In this document: positions 24,201 to 32,600 of the stretch, piece after piece | Numbering within the stretch: the first letter of the stretch is position 1 | Layout: each line of letters opens with the position of its first letter | DNA from: Sarcocystis neurona | Lineage: Eukaryota; Apicomplexa; Conoidasida; Eucoccidiorida; Sarcocystidae | Length of the DNA stretch: 64,000 bases | NCBI GenBank assembly: GCA_000727475.1 | Contig: KL647288.1 | Span: 7,715,414-7,779,413, forward strand | Direction of reading: 5' to 3' | The notes under the pieces: generated by a model | The model's input: only the letters and a program-made list of their open reading frames with translations | Database searches by the model: none | Told to the model about the DNA's origin: nothing | Translations under genes and position numbers: made by a program

Positions 24201-27200
24201 GCGGCGTCGACAGGAACTGCTGGAGGAAGGCTGGATGGCGCAACAGCTGCAGCAGCGGCAACAGTGGCAGCCGCAAAACCAGCATCTGTCCGCGCAGCAG
24301 CAGCTTCTGCAGCAATACCTGATGGTGCCAGGAGGGTGGCAGATAAACCCGCAGCAACAACGAAGGTCTTTCCTAGACGTTTGTGCCCCTAATACCGTGC
24401 AGAGGTCTCAGCAGCAGAAGGAGCAGCAGGCGCAGCAACAGCGAAATACTTACGATGCAGGCAGTGCATGGAGTACTGCTCCCACTGCAGAGCAGATGTC
24501 CCCTCAGGCCTTCTACACCTTGCCTCCGACCACCGCTAGTACGGCAAACCAAGCGAGGTTGCAAAGCAGATATCTTCCGTACATGAGGGAATATAATCTG
24601 GAGAGACTCATTCCCCACCTGCGGCAACTGCTGGCCGCGGGCGTCAGTCCCCAGACATTGGCCTCTTTGTTGCATAGACGCTGGCATGATTGTCGTACAG
24701 CAGCGGCAGCACCGCAACCACCATCCGCAACGGCATTTAGAGAGTTTGGTTTGCCACGCACGGTGCCGCAGCACCCACCTGCCTACTGCAATTTTCCGAA
24801 CAACAACAACTTGCGCGCATTCAGAGACAGAAGCAGCAGCGGAAGCGGAGACAGCCGCAGAAGCAGACACCGGAGGAGAAGCAGACACGACAGCAAAAGC
24901 AGCGATAGCAGCAGCTCTGGACAGGTTCGCAAAAACACTCACTGCAGCAACGGGAGAGGCAGGCACGGCGGCAGCAACTGGCGTAGGAGCAAGAGGCGTA
25001 GCCAAAGCAGCAAACGCGACAGCAGCAACCGACGAAAACCCCAAAACAGGAACAAGACCAGCAGCAGCAGGCAGCACGTGGCCGGCGGGGATTTCGACAA
25101 GAGGGGCAAGAAGGACTGCAGCTGTCGCAGGAGGAGAGATAGCCGCAGAAAAAGGAGAGACGTTGGATCTCCGGGTGGGCGCGTTAATGTGACGCCGTCC
25201 GTTGCAGGCCAAGCCCTGCAAAGGAGGAGCACCAGCAGGACTGGTAGCCAGAATAGGCGCAATACTGCTGCTAAGGCAGACCACACAGCTCTAAAGAGCG
25301 ACGGCAATAAACAGATGCAACTGGAGGCGCTCAGGGAAGCACGGCTTGCTGCGCCGTATATGCGTGAAGCTGCGGCTGCCGCCGCTACAAGGGGTGACCG
25401 GTCCTCTGAACAAGAGGCCGAAGCATCAGTGTCCGTCTGCGCTGGTGCAGACTACGTGGAAAACAGACCGCCGCAGGCACGTGGAGAAAGAGCAACCTTC
25501 GGTGAGGTGATTGAGCGAGCAATCCTGACAGCGCCACGAAGTAGAACGGCAGCTGCGGAGGGCCTCGCCTCTGGCCAAGACAGACTGACACCAAGGGAAA
25601 GCAGGCCGAAAACAGGAACAGCAGGGGACGCAATGGCGACACAAGAACAGCCTCTGAAGCGAACCGCAGCAACGGCAGAATCAAGGACAGCCTATAAAAC
25701 CGGGACAACAGCAGAGGCAGAGATTGCAGTGGATGGCGCTGCGACGAGCAGCTGGGCTGCGGCGAGGCTCTCCACGCAGCAACGATTCGTCCGTCGCGGC
25801 AGCACCAACAGCAGCAAGAGCCGCAGCCATGACAGCAGGCGGAACGCCAGCAAGAAAATCCCTAGGAGACACCGAGGCGGGAGAGCTGAGCCAACTCAAA
25901 CACCTGCGCCTCACTTGGAGAACTCACACGAATCACGCGGTTGTGCCCCTTTAAAAGGGACAGCAGCGGTGGTAGATGCACCAAGAACTTTGGTGGCCGC
26001 GTGCCTACCACCACCGGAGGAAGCCGCAGCAACAGTAACGGCAGGCCACGGAGCAGACGCTGCAGCAGCAACAGCGCCCCCCCAGGGCGTCACGCTCAGC
26101 CGTTCCTTGCCCGCGCACGCTGCAGCAGATACGGGTGCACGAGCAGGAGGGTCGCCAGCAGTGCAAGAACACAAAAGCCCAGCGACAGCGGAAGCCGCAG
26201 AAGAAGAAGGAGTACTTGCCAGAACAGCACCGGCGTCCTCGAGCACCTATGCGGCGACTGCAGCAAAGAAGACTGGCCCGCCGGCACACAGACACAAAGT
26301 GCCCCCCAGCGGTCAACAGCAGCTCCAAACGGAAGTTCGAGAGCCACTCGAAACACGTGGTGACAACGTCAAGCGCTTTGTAGCAGCGACCCAGCGTTTC
26401 TGCGGGGAGGGCGACGGCGAAAGGAGCAGCGGCAGCAGCGGCGCGAACAGCGGCGTTGACAAGCACAGGGCGAGAACGAGGAGCGGCAGCCCCGATACCG
26501 GTGCACAGCAGCAGCAGCAGCCGCAGCACCGCAACGCTGGCGAGAGAGGGGGCACCCACGACCAGGGGAGTCGCAGAAAGTACAACAAGAGCTGTGTGCC
26601 AGGAGCAGCGTCACCCTCTTTCAACGAAGCAGGAGGCACAGGAAGCGCGTCTGCAGCGTCACCTCCGGCAGAAGCAAGAAACAGGGGTGTAGCAACCGCG
26701 TCACCCGCAGCCAGACATAGTGGTGGGCACCCACGTACAGACGAGGGCAGCAGCATCGAGCACAGCAGTGGCGGACCCTTACAAGATACGAATACCCAAA
26801 GGTACGCCCAGACTTACAACATTTCTGGGACTGTGGGTGCTTTGCCAAGCCATCACGTGGACGCCTCTGCTGCATATTATTCTGCCGCTGCTGCAAGCAT
26901 GTCTCAGGCGGCCGCACCTGGAGTAGCTGCAGGGCGGCGTGGCGTTGACGCTCTTGTTCCTTCTTTACATTTGCCGGCCTGGACTGCTATGGCAGGTGTT
27001 CCTGCGGGTGCCGCCCGCGCTGCAGAGACAGCTGCTCGTGCAGATCCTTCAGGTGGCGTTGAGGCTGACCGTGCTGCGCTTTTGTCCTGGGCAAGAGCAG
27101 CTGTAGGAGGAGCCCAGCTTCTCCGTCCTCAGGCGACTGCTGCACCCTCCGCCACACTTGGTGCTTCTGTCGGTCTTGCTCCCGACACTGCTGGCCTCCA

Positions 27201-29169
27201 GGCTACAGCTGCCGCCCCTAATGCTCGTCCAACTGCTTACCAGCGTCTCGCTGCTGCCGTAGCGTGCAGGGAGGCGCGGCTGGCACGCGAAAGACAAGAG
27301 GTCGCACGCGAACTGCACGGGGGAAACGCAGAGGCGCTTCAGCAGCAGCGTGAGAGAACGATGGATGTAGGACGAGAGGTGCCTGGGTCGCTGCGGCAAC
27401 AGCAGCAGCTATGGAATCTAACGGCGAAGGATACAGAGGCTTACTGGATAAAACGAGGGGAGGTGCTTTGCGCTATGGATGCAGAGCAACCGAAACAGGA
27501 GACGCCACAGCAGCAGCAGCAGCATCACCAGCAGGCGAACAGGCAGGCGCTGCATGTTCGGACGCAGCCGCAGAATCAGCAACACGAGCTATCACAACGT
27601 ACGCAGCACCAGCAGCAAAACGTAATACAGCAAAATTCCGTGCCGCAGGACAGTATCCGTCGTCAAGTCCTGAGGCGAAACGGCGTGCTCGAGGAGCTCG
27701 TCCAGCAACAACAGCATGCCCTGCAGCAGCCGGTGCAGCAGCAACGGCAGCAGGGGGGACCTCAGCAGACGCGTTTGAGAGCAGAGCAAATGGCCACGCA
27801 GCAGTTATTATTTCAAGATAGCTTGCGGCGCTTGAATGGGGATCAGCAGAGGGAGATGCTGCAGTCGAACACGCAGCAGCAGCAGCTAGAGGCTCGGAAG
27901 GAACTGTTGGAGGACGCCCTTGCATGGCGGCGGCTGCAGGCCCTGCTGTGGGCACAACAACTGCAGCAGCAGCGTGGACCCCAGCAAAGCTGCCTGCAGC
28001 AGGTGTTTCCGGAGCTGCAGCAACCGCGGCGACAGGCAATGATACAACAGCAAGAGCAGCACGTACAACCAGCGAACGACGCGCTTTTTCGCTTGGCGGC
28101 AATGCAACAACGGCAACAGCAAAAAACTGTTCTGGTCCCGGAGCAGCATGCACCTACAACAACAGCTGGTCTGCAGCAGCAACACGGTAGTGGGATTGAC
28201 GCTAGCCTTCTGCTTCACTTGCGACGCTTGGCTCTGCAGCAGCAACAGCAGAATCACCAGCCACGTAGGAGTCACCATACTCCACCACCTTCCCCAAGAG
28301 CATTGCAAATCCCTCCCCTGTTGCATGGACAGGCGAGACAATCACTGCCGGTTGAAGAGCAGGAGGTGCTGCGGAACGCAGGCGATCTCCCGCCTGTTCA
28401 ACTGCAGCAGCAGCTGCAGTCCGCACTAGCCTCCTCTTCTCAGCAACATCCGCAGCAACAGATGCTTGTGCAGACGTATCCTCAACACCGTCTGAGCGCG
28501 CCACAAAGACAGCAACAGCTGCTGGTCCCCACCGCACAGCAGCAGCTTCTCCAGCCGCAGCAGCAGACTCTACAACAGGGGGTCTCTCAACCACAGCAGA
28601 TGTTGCAGTCACCACCAGTCATCCTGGAGCAGTCAACTGCCCACCTGTGTTTCCCTCAGCAGCCGACCGGCCCACAGTATGTACGTCAGCGGCATTGGCT
28701 GGCACAGCAGCAGCAGGTGGACACGACGCAGACGCAGCAAATGCAGCGCTTTCAGCAACGTGGGTGGCAGCAGCAGCAGCAGTACGTGGTAAGAGGACAA
28801 ACATGTTTCCCCTTCGTTTCCAATGGTATATACGACCACCTGCATCAGCTACAGCAACTGCAGCAGCTACGGAGACAGCAACAACAGCAACAGCCGACTG
28901 CAGCTGAAAGAATGCGCTGCGATTATCCTTCTGTGACTCAGGAGCAGCGCGGACGGCCACACCCGCTACACCAGCAGCACACCTCGAATAATACAAACCC
29001 GCCTGCAATGTCTGCAGCACGGAGGAGAAGCAACCAGCAGTGCAGGAGGGCTTCAAACCGCCGTCAGCAGCAGCAGCAGCGTCAGCAGCCGCAGCGGGTG
29101 CCGCCCGAACATGCCGAGCAACAACAGGACCAACAACCACAACAGACGCAGCAAGTGCACCCGCAATGA
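15178..29169 (+). CDS. Giant Gln/Ala/Ser/Arg-rich HAAR protein, 4,663 aa
   Basis: A single ATG-to-TGA frame of almost 14 kb has no stop and no needed intron. Repeat-free stretches inside it also stay open, which argues that the frame is real. Rough layout by residue: 184-273 ten 9-residue Ser/Arg units; about 380-1200 Gln/Glu/Arg-rich, probably coiled coil, with a 146-residue tandem duplication; 1561-1852 Ala/Gly/Pro repeats; about 1905-2000 basic coiled coil; about 2180-2205 acidic; about 3218-3300 Ser/Arg-rich; about 4100-4663 Gln-rich. Between these lie short helical islands such as VVREYDLSPEVL (about 1890) and YMREYNLERLIPHLRQLL (about 3134). No signal peptide, membrane segment or known domain is visible. 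Such homopolymeric amino-acid repeats are a known feature of Eimeria proteomes. Function is unknown. The C-terminus could be longer if splicing occurs, since CAG-rich sequence continues past the stop. Confidence 0.8.
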   Translation: MDLSEAEQQSTAAAQQQRKEEKSGNAEGNREAIDAEAEDEDDRDSGEDIRGFTCLFSRRRRLLQMLRAHRRPVSSRPAQEQGQTRTNGDSRNEGDGSKNRSNGRGARPTPQEQQESSGRTGALRQHMRSGCSSSNVGEQQQQQGGGERRGRSWHSDRSNSSRHDNSGSTGGGGGGGGSNGAGGEGRNSGSSSEERNSGGSSDSKNSGGSSENRNSRSSSEGRNSRSSREGRNSRHGSEGRNSRGSNEGRNRRGNNEARNSRSSSESRNSRRRRDDRDSRSISDERASSGGSGNNGGNTSRDAWTRAETQQHSTRGGSPHSSNIVREELQQHQAASAVGMLHAALQAGACNSFAAAAALIPAAARVLTCNPDAAEHFRGLLQQLQHPQRHLTEQLQHQNQEREHQHMEQEAQQSPLREEGRRRQYEEFQRQIQELLHQRHEQQQQPPAQQAPEPHQRAQQQQQDHDRQEEQLQRGREQEQPEEQLQNRQEQPQQEGQGQHRQEDQATQKHEEQLHSRQDRLQQGERPQQGEGMLHMQRQEEQVEQGEVQQQQHGEQEEQQPKQQKDKLQEHRHQQQQPQQRPEQPQHGEKRQHREEPLERRRQEEQVQQKQQQREDEQQQHEKHQQQGEEHRDMPQQLQQHDEQQQEREKQQQQRNQHEDKVEQQQQGKHQEQLEKQQQQDEQQQRKNQQQQGRQDKDKRAQQNQQQEALLQQREEQPEHGVQRRGGEEQQQLNEQRQHEDELLQRQQQEEQLRQGSEQLHRGGEHPQHEKQERQGKEREDGLHHQQQDEQQRREKNQPQGRQHEDKEDQKGEDKHQEQLEEQQLQDEQQQRENQQQQGRQHEGKLMQQRLQQEAQLQQKEKQPMQGVQRRGCKVEHRQNEQQQPDDELLQRQQQEEQLREGPEQLQRGGEHPQHEKQEQQGKQQEDGLHHQQQDEQQRREENQPQRRQHEDKVEQQQQNKWQQKQQENEPKEDEQQQQQRRKQLRCRQQPQQQDEQQRHERQDQGLKQHEDRLPQLQHQEELLQQGQEQRQEQLHQRESQQERQVEQAQQIQNRGMQQQGQHEMQIQQVQQHEQQSQQQQQQQEEQLQQRRQRENLLQQLEQQRQGGQVQHSQQHTKEDLQERQPQEEKELQQRWSQQDRQLQKRQQEEEEPQQRQKQQENQVQQREKQEEEQLQDRQHQVEEQQQPQPRPQAELQQRQRRTAQQQRNTLDARGLLRLRRTLGEYVDFEELSEELLLLWESLRNKGRPVNGLPSSPRSLTPQNTDQEAAAQGSQPRNRQLLEEDSAAAAASRIAGSSRSSASPQSDLPSAAIPTPALAVLTTAVPLGLAATEPAEASGAAAARALAAEEAPVTKAPVAGAEVGQSARDAPAAAAGTVAAAPAAAATCTAATGVATRVAAAGAAAPAAPAKPAAPAGEEAAGKEPLGVLCSTGEQPAPPSLQRRERQQGAEQPKEEQDEQQKKQFERAQEQNQRPQRQDKRTQDQDRRPPRQRPQQHSYHSEHPEPPLEERLTEGEKHERQGGRRSSPRALNEANRVTPSGEGTEGKRGLPQEETRGMKDDVTPGAGGAAPATARAAAGAVPAAACAAGGGLPAASRAGGGSALTGAPAAGHAAGGVTAPSSGAPAAARGATSASPASRGALAAAGATPAASGAPVAARAAGGAARAAARAAAGGDAHAAARVAGGAASAGRNALAAARAGGGARAAARARGGARAAAPFGGGAAPAAGTDGAAPAGGNAPVAGRAAGGGTPAAGRAAGGDVPAAFRAAATAAPRAPGDPVPTADGAPTAARAGGSAAPAAVGDAPATSRGAGDAAPADFRARDDSALRGGAPAAAPAAAPAATNGVPAAGAAAPGTIEQLQEEEYRRRSGLRLNTQELLLDDEVAELAPVVREYDLSPEVLTRRSRLQQKQLRQKQQEKERRRQQRQEQRERHRQQRRQQQLQWLQQLQQQRTLRRERKRQQEQEKQQGETQEGERGQIEDGQDAEEEEEIRERRARVSTRQKLRWKVLLLQMTAEERQQVYKEDRLLRSKLAKSRAAPEEKEKETEEKMEENRQRSGNCSSVAGRERKWVPPTETAIAALGDSWPSALMEQQLLDASLSSHSSISSNSSLLWPRNGALSACSSSLLTSSSGGEQLEVLLLHAIEAASPGETDKPEAETEIRTRVVNPAEIGENQICTAEERREIQAEELEEDEEEKEEEEGGPYALWKMWQEHQQQQQEKLQEELEQEEQQRRQQPRRRRGRKRRKRQRQQQEQPSQSHRQPRQQQQHSPQQERQNHQRAWRQQQRQPPRRGSENVGASALLEQQNLERRAAAAEEQQQLPNVRQEEVQTNQRHQLQQRHTQAVPQQQPQHRGAPQEHQQQRRGRPAPQQQRQEPSARSLLQQGRRRLSDTQREVSQRQRLPLYEGEPTLNHPQERARANRVAAVGGGSTDTRHLQERRHVDETAAQQTQHEQQPPCCCTVLNPGNATSTSAVNTLLHESAAALFTAAPTQRQRGVDVPHVSEELDAHLQQGQQQQQRQQLPVAPPTTSVQQMEYLRHLEEQRASAAAAEAAGRHDRATVALTSEIRGAAGATAGAYEYAAAPTGYRYDRDAAPVASRFHAGLTPAACTYDTAAAGAANRHQAATTAENNGGAVAADRSTGHRHGVEVAAATAGLCNNAASSCSCVGAAATCRNMAAAATIHDNAAGATRRHDAAAEPADRNDRAAAPAGQERSSRSSATVDGGAAPQSRYGCAARVARTHDGTAAAAAAGGYVGAAIPPVRDGGALAPTAVRIRTVSPVGCAPLYWPGSSDAAARAEARAFNNSDVRPPAFDCNAEAAPAANYGVTAAAAPCCGTATTEVAATPQRSAGEAPATQCREAEAMRARGEFTVPGQPQSATQGARVLPSVTAWPATWWSEAVHQRSQLEQHQPLAPSLFQTAEQLWEQRQQQEWRRGLLLQLLRERWQGAVEESPIERLQQQRPAQLHPQLQHHELLREQQELRRRQQLLEESWIAQQLQQQLRLQQEVRRRQELLEEGWMAQQLQQRQQWQPQNQHLSAQQQLLQQYLMVPGGWQINPQQQRRSFLDVCAPNTVQRSQQQKEQQAQQQRNTYDAGSAWSTAPTAEQMSPQAFYTLPPTTASTANQARLQSRYLPYMREYNLERLIPHLRQLLAAGVSPQTLASLLHRRWHDCRTAAAAPQPPSATAFREFGLPRTVPQHPPAYCNFPNNNNLRAFRDRSSSGSGDSRRSRHRRRSRHDSKSSDSSSSGQVRKNTHCSNGRGRHGGSNWRRSKRRSQSSKRDSSNRRKPQNRNKTSSSRQHVAGGDFDKRGKKDCSCRRRRDSRRKRRDVGSPGGRVNVTPSVAGQALQRRSTSRTGSQNRRNTAAKADHTALKSDGNKQMQLEALREARLAAPYMREAAAAAATRGDRSSEQEAEASVSVCAGADYVENRPPQARGERATFGEVIERAILTAPRSRTAAAEGLASGQDRLTPRESRPKTGTAGDAMATQEQPLKRTAATAESRTAYKTGTTAEAEIAVDGAATSSWAAARLSTQQRFVRRGSTNSSKSRSHDSRRNASKKIPRRHRGGRAEPTQTPAPHLENSHESRGCAPLKGTAAVVDAPRTLVAACLPPPEEAAATVTAGHGADAAAATAPPQGVTLSRSLPAHAAADTGARAGGSPAVQEHKSPATAEAAEEEGVLARTAPASSSTYAATAAKKTGPPAHRHKVPPSGQQQLQTEVREPLETRGDNVKRFVAATQRFCGEGDGERSSGSSGANSGVDKHRARTRSGSPDTGAQQQQQPQHRNAGERGGTHDQGSRRKYNKSCVPGAASPSFNEAGGTGSASAASPPAEARNRGVATASPAARHSGGHPRTDEGSSIEHSSGGPLQDTNTQRYAQTYNISGTVGALPSHHVDASAAYYSAAAASMSQAAAPGVAAGRRGVDALVPSLHLPAWTAMAGVPAGAARAAETAARADPSGGVEADRAALLSWARAAVGGAQLLRPQATAAPSATLGASVGLAPDTAGLQATAAAPNARPTAYQRLAAAVACREARLARERQEVARELHGGNAEALQQQRERTMDVGREVPGSLRQQQQLWNLTAKDTEAYWIKRGEVLCAMDAEQPKQETPQQQQQHHQQANRQALHVRTQPQNQQHELSQRTQHQQQNVIQQNSVPQDSIRRQVLRRNGVLEELVQQQQHALQQPVQQQRQQGGPQQTRLRAEQMATQQLLFQDSLRRLNGDQQREMLQSNTQQQQLEARKELLEDALAWRRLQALLWAQQLQQQRGPQQSCLQQVFPELQQPRRQAMIQQQEQHVQPANDALFRLAAMQQRQQQKTVLVPEQHAPTTTAGLQQQHGSGIDASLLLHLRRLALQQQQQNHQPRRSHHTPPPSPRALQIPPLLHGQARQSLPVEEQEVLRNAGDLPPVQLQQQLQSALASSSQQHPQQQMLVQTYPQHRLSAPQRQQQLLVPTAQQQLLQPQQQTLQQGVSQPQQMLQSPPVILEQSTAHLCFPQQPTGPQYVRQRHWLAQQQQVDTTQTQQMQRFQQRGWQQQQQYVVRGQTCFPFVSNGIYDHLHQLQQLQQLRRQQQQQQPTAAERMRCDYPSVTQEQRGRPHPLHQQHTSNNTNPPAMSAARRRSNQQCRRASNRRQQQQQRQQPQRVPPEHAEQQQDQQPQQTQQVHPQ
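15727..15996 (+). repeat. 27-bp tandem array, ten copies (9-aa Ser/Arg repeat)
   Basis: Ten consecutive 27-bp units encode variants of E-G-R-N-S-R-S-S-S, residues 184-273 of the giant protein. Early copies carry Gly where later copies carry Arg. The array follows an eight-glycine run. Period and reading frame are preserved throughout, so length changes have been in whole units. Confidence 0.95.
17179..18054 (+). repeat. 438-bp tandem duplication within the giant ORF
   Basis: Copy 1 is 17179-17616 and copy 2 is 17617-18054. Both begin aagcatcaggagcagctcga and both contain QRRG, then ELLQRQQQEEQLR, then RGGEHPQHEKQE, then DGLHHQQQDEQQRRE. The unit is exactly 146 codons. The sequence just before copy 1 (HEDKVEQQQQ) also ends copy 2, as expected from unequal crossing-over. 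Confidence 0.93.
19858..20735 (+). repeat. Ala/Gly/Pro repeat tract in CTG orientation
   Basis: Inside the giant frame this roughly 880-bp tract switches from CAG/GCA/AGC triplets to CTG/GCT/TGG triplets on the coding strand. It encodes loose repeats of about 10-12 residues with the core GAPAAxRAAGG. The frame stays open on both sides. Long shadow ORFs appear on the other strand and in another frame only because of the repeat. Confidence 0.85.
24121..24270 (+). repeat. 78-bp tandem repeat (26 aa), two copies
   Basis: Two copies starting at 24121 and 24199 encode LRRRQQLLEESWIAQQLQQQ and VRRRQELLEEGWMAQQLQQR. They are charged, leucine-patterned helices inside the giant protein. Confidence 0.9.
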
Positions 29170-30312
29170 ATCAGAGAGATTTGGCATGAAAGGACATATA
29201 GCCTTCACTCCGCGTCGTAGTTGCGGCGACCACCGACGCGGCAGGGTATCGTTCAGCAGGCAGTATGCCAAGCTGCCACATAGACAGCAACGTGAGTCAG
29301 CAGGAACGGGAGATGGCCAGTTGGTGTGCCACTTCCACACTTCAACAGCTGCCCTGCAGTGACGAGCAGTGGGCTTGCAGCAGCAGCAGAATCGTGCATA
29401 CGTTTACACCACCTGCGACGTAGACAGCGGCAGCGTCGATCTGGAATGCAGGAGCTGCCACAGCAAGCACTTCTACCGCGGTCGATGGCAGCCCTTCCAC
29501 GCCCTCGCAGCAACAAAAAGAGAAGCAGCGGACTTAGGCGCAGCAGCAGCCGCGGCAGTCGAGGTAGCAGCAGGCGCAAGCGCAGCAGAGAGGGAAGGTC
29601 ATCACTCATAACAGGAGATGCGCGATATCGCGGGGAAGACGGCAGCAGTGTGCGGTACGCACCCCACAGCAGCTGCTGCAGGGATGTACCGCAAGAAAAA
29701 CCCGGCTGCTGAATTCCGCTGCAGCGGTCTAGGAGGAAGGGGAGGCGGAAGGACCCACTACGCTTGGAGGCCTGAATGGTACAGATGCTGACAGACGCAG
29801 CAGAAAAGTGAAAGACGGAACGTGTCGCTGAATTTTAAATTTATGCAGGGTGTGCTGCTGTTCCTCACAACGGCATTCTCTCCTTCCTGTTGTTCACAGA
29901 AATAGCACACTGCATCTCCGCTTGCGGCAAGCAAACACGCAGCGGCGACGGGAGGGCAGTGGGAAGCGCAGCAGCACCAGAATGCCTTGCTCGAAAGAGG
30001 CTTGAAGGGCCCGCTGGTGGACAACGGAGAGTAAGGTCGTTGAACCGCTTTTCGGTTTTCGATCTTCCTCATTTGCTTCGTGTTTGCTTACTGATAGCTT
30101 CTCTCACCTGCTCCCCCTTCTCTGCCTTGTCGTCTGCTGTTTCCTCTGGTGCTGCTGTGTGGAAAAGGCACCGAACAGCTACCTTCTTTCTAGCGCGTGC
30201 AGCAAGAAAGAGACAAACGGGAAGAGCAGATGTCTGCTGCGGCGTTTCCGACGCCTATATAGACATGTGTGTGTGCACGTATTTGAGGGCGTCTCTCCCT
30301 TCCTCTATATAA
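29170..30312. other. 3' flank of giant ORF with CAG-rich open segments
   Basis: Triplet-rich sequence continues after the stop. A strong donor-like site (caac|gtgagt) lies at about 29291. Open segments at 29326-29712 (Ser/Arg-rich) and 29369-29611 overlap in different frames. A segment between an acceptor-like cacag near 29900 and a donor-like gtaagg near 30030 is open, reading about AHCISACGKQTRSGDGR. These could be further 3' exons of the giant gene, or untranslated sequence that merely shares its composition. I cannot choose between them. Confidence 0.35.
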
Positions 30313-32600
30313 ACAACTATGTTTGGGTATACATATATATATATATATATGTATATCATATGAATGTGAAAAAGTCCTACGTACATTGTCAAACGCGAAC
30401 ATCCGGGTGTAAGGATACGTGCGCGTATCTGGCCGCTACACACACATATACGTGCATGTATACAGACGTACAACATCCTCGCGTATTCATGCACGTACAT
30501 TGTGTTGCTGAATACCCCTGTACAACCAGCGTATGTGTCTCTGTCGGGGTACGCGTAATAATCAGAATCAGGAAGGTCACGCGTTCGACTGCAACACCTG
30601 TTGGAATCATGCTGCATGTCTTTATGTACATATATGTATATACACACGGTAAATCACAGGCATCCATACACATATCTGCCTTCATATATTTGCGGATTCG
30701 CGTATCTGCATAATTGCATCATACCTCTCCATATCCGTGTGCTTGCCTATATTATGCACGTATATACGTATATGTGGGTGATATGGCCATACGTGTGTAA
30801 ACTCGTGCGTGCCGCAGTCTCACATGTGTCCCATCAAAAGGACGTTCGTATAGATACCCACACGCATGGAAATACGTACACGCGTCGGTTCGGTTACACA
30901 GTTTGTCCTCCATGATACCAAAAATGGGAAAATAGGGCAGATAAGTAAAAATAGACCAATAGATACGTTTTGCTCTTCCTGTGTCTATGTTCCAGTATGC
31001 ATCTAGACACGCCACGTATATTAGTACTGGTGCCTACGGTGTATTTCATGCAGCTGTACCCACGTCTACCTACCTATACGTAGTGGGACTCCGACGTGTC
31101 CCTTTTTCTGTATTTATACTCATCTGTGCGTGTATATATATGTATATATATGCAGGGCGATGCAGAATTATAGCTGCGTAAAGGGGTGGCGGCAGACATG
31201 CACAACTCACTGTAAACACCTGCGTCAGTTCCTGCGTGAATGAATGCTGCGTGCCTTTCTGACAAAAGTGAATTATGGAGCTGCGGGAGGGGAAAAAAAG
31301 CAGGACAGAATCTAATTGCGGGTAGCGCTGTTGTCACGGCAAAGAATTTGTCGACGCCCAAGTGACTGAGGTGGTCCGTTTGAGAGCAGCACGGAGCTGT
31401 GCTTGAGATACTTGCATACATGACTCGCTTGTAGGGGAGAACAACTCTGCGCTACAGCTGCACCTGCATTGTCGCATCCTTCTTCGTAATTCTCGACGGT
31501 TGTAGCTGCCGTATATGAAGGATGCTGAAGAAAGGCCTCTGGACGTTCAAGGAAACGTACACAGCTGTTTACGTACGTACGTATACAGAGAGCAATATAC
31601 ACCTATATAGAGATTTGTGTGGTGGAATTAATGCGTTAAGGTGTTGCGTGGTTTACGGTGGATCTGGCATGCGTGTGTGTCACGTCTGCTTGCGTGACAA
31701 GAATCTGCTGAGTAGCCGTGCCCACCCCTCCTCCCGTGTGGGGAGAAGTCTCGTCTACAAGAGACTGTGTTATCGATTCGTAGATCCGGATGGACTCGGG
31801 CGACAGAGGCTTTAGGACAGATGTAGCGAAGAGTGTGACACGTCGACTCTTGTGGTGAAAATTGCTTTCTAATGCGTCTATCTATGCGTCGACATAGATA
31901 GACACACAGATAGACACACAGATAGGTACTTCAACTACATAGGCTGGTAAAGGCATACGTGTACCTATGCGTGTACACATGTTCGTCTCTTCTGTTTTGC
32001 CCCTACAACCCTATACATTGCGTGCTGCACACAGTTGCGTGGTAAACAGTACGCAGGAGGGTTGGAACTGCCTTCTGCGGCGTCGCGCTGTGCTGTTCTT
32101 TCCACGCTGTTCGTTCCATACGGGTGACTAGGAGGGTGTTGTTGTACTGGATTTTCTAAAGTGTTGTGACGCATGACAAACACTGTTTGGGCGGTCTAGG
32201 TATCGAAGCGAGGGCGTGAGTAGGCTTGCCCTTTCAAGGAGTTGTGTTCTGCGGAGCGTCGCTACGATCTGGGTCAGAGTGTGCCTTCGTGCTGTAGACG
32301 CATAGAGAGATAGGTTGATAGGAGATACAGACGTATGTACACATTAGATAGATAGATCTCCCACTGTGTAGAGAGTTGCGTTAGTTACGTATGTGGAGAC
32401 ATGCAAACGAGGACATGTGCCTGCGGAGATACATCTTTCGAGGCACACGTTTGTATGTGTTCGCATATTTCCGTATGTCCATGTGTACACTGCTATAGTT
32501 GCACGCGGTAACAGTAGTCAAGTGAATACTGGGACTCTAGTGATGCTTCTGTGCAAAAGGTCTTTTCCTCATACATTGCCGGCCTAAACAAGTGGAGGCC
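30313..32600. other. Microsatellite-rich intergenic DNA
   Basis: TA arrays (for example near 30332-30352) and long alternating purine-pyrimidine stretches dominate. A perfect hairpin with 11-bp arms lies at 31876-31903. No ORF here resembles a gene. Confidence 0.7.
31876..31903. repeat. Perfect 28-bp inverted repeat (hairpin)
   Basis: Arms GTCTATCTATG and CATAGATAGAC flank the 6-base loop CGTCGA. It is followed by three imperfect ATAGAcacac units. It may simply come from the local GATA/TATC simple-sequence bias. Confidence 0.9.
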
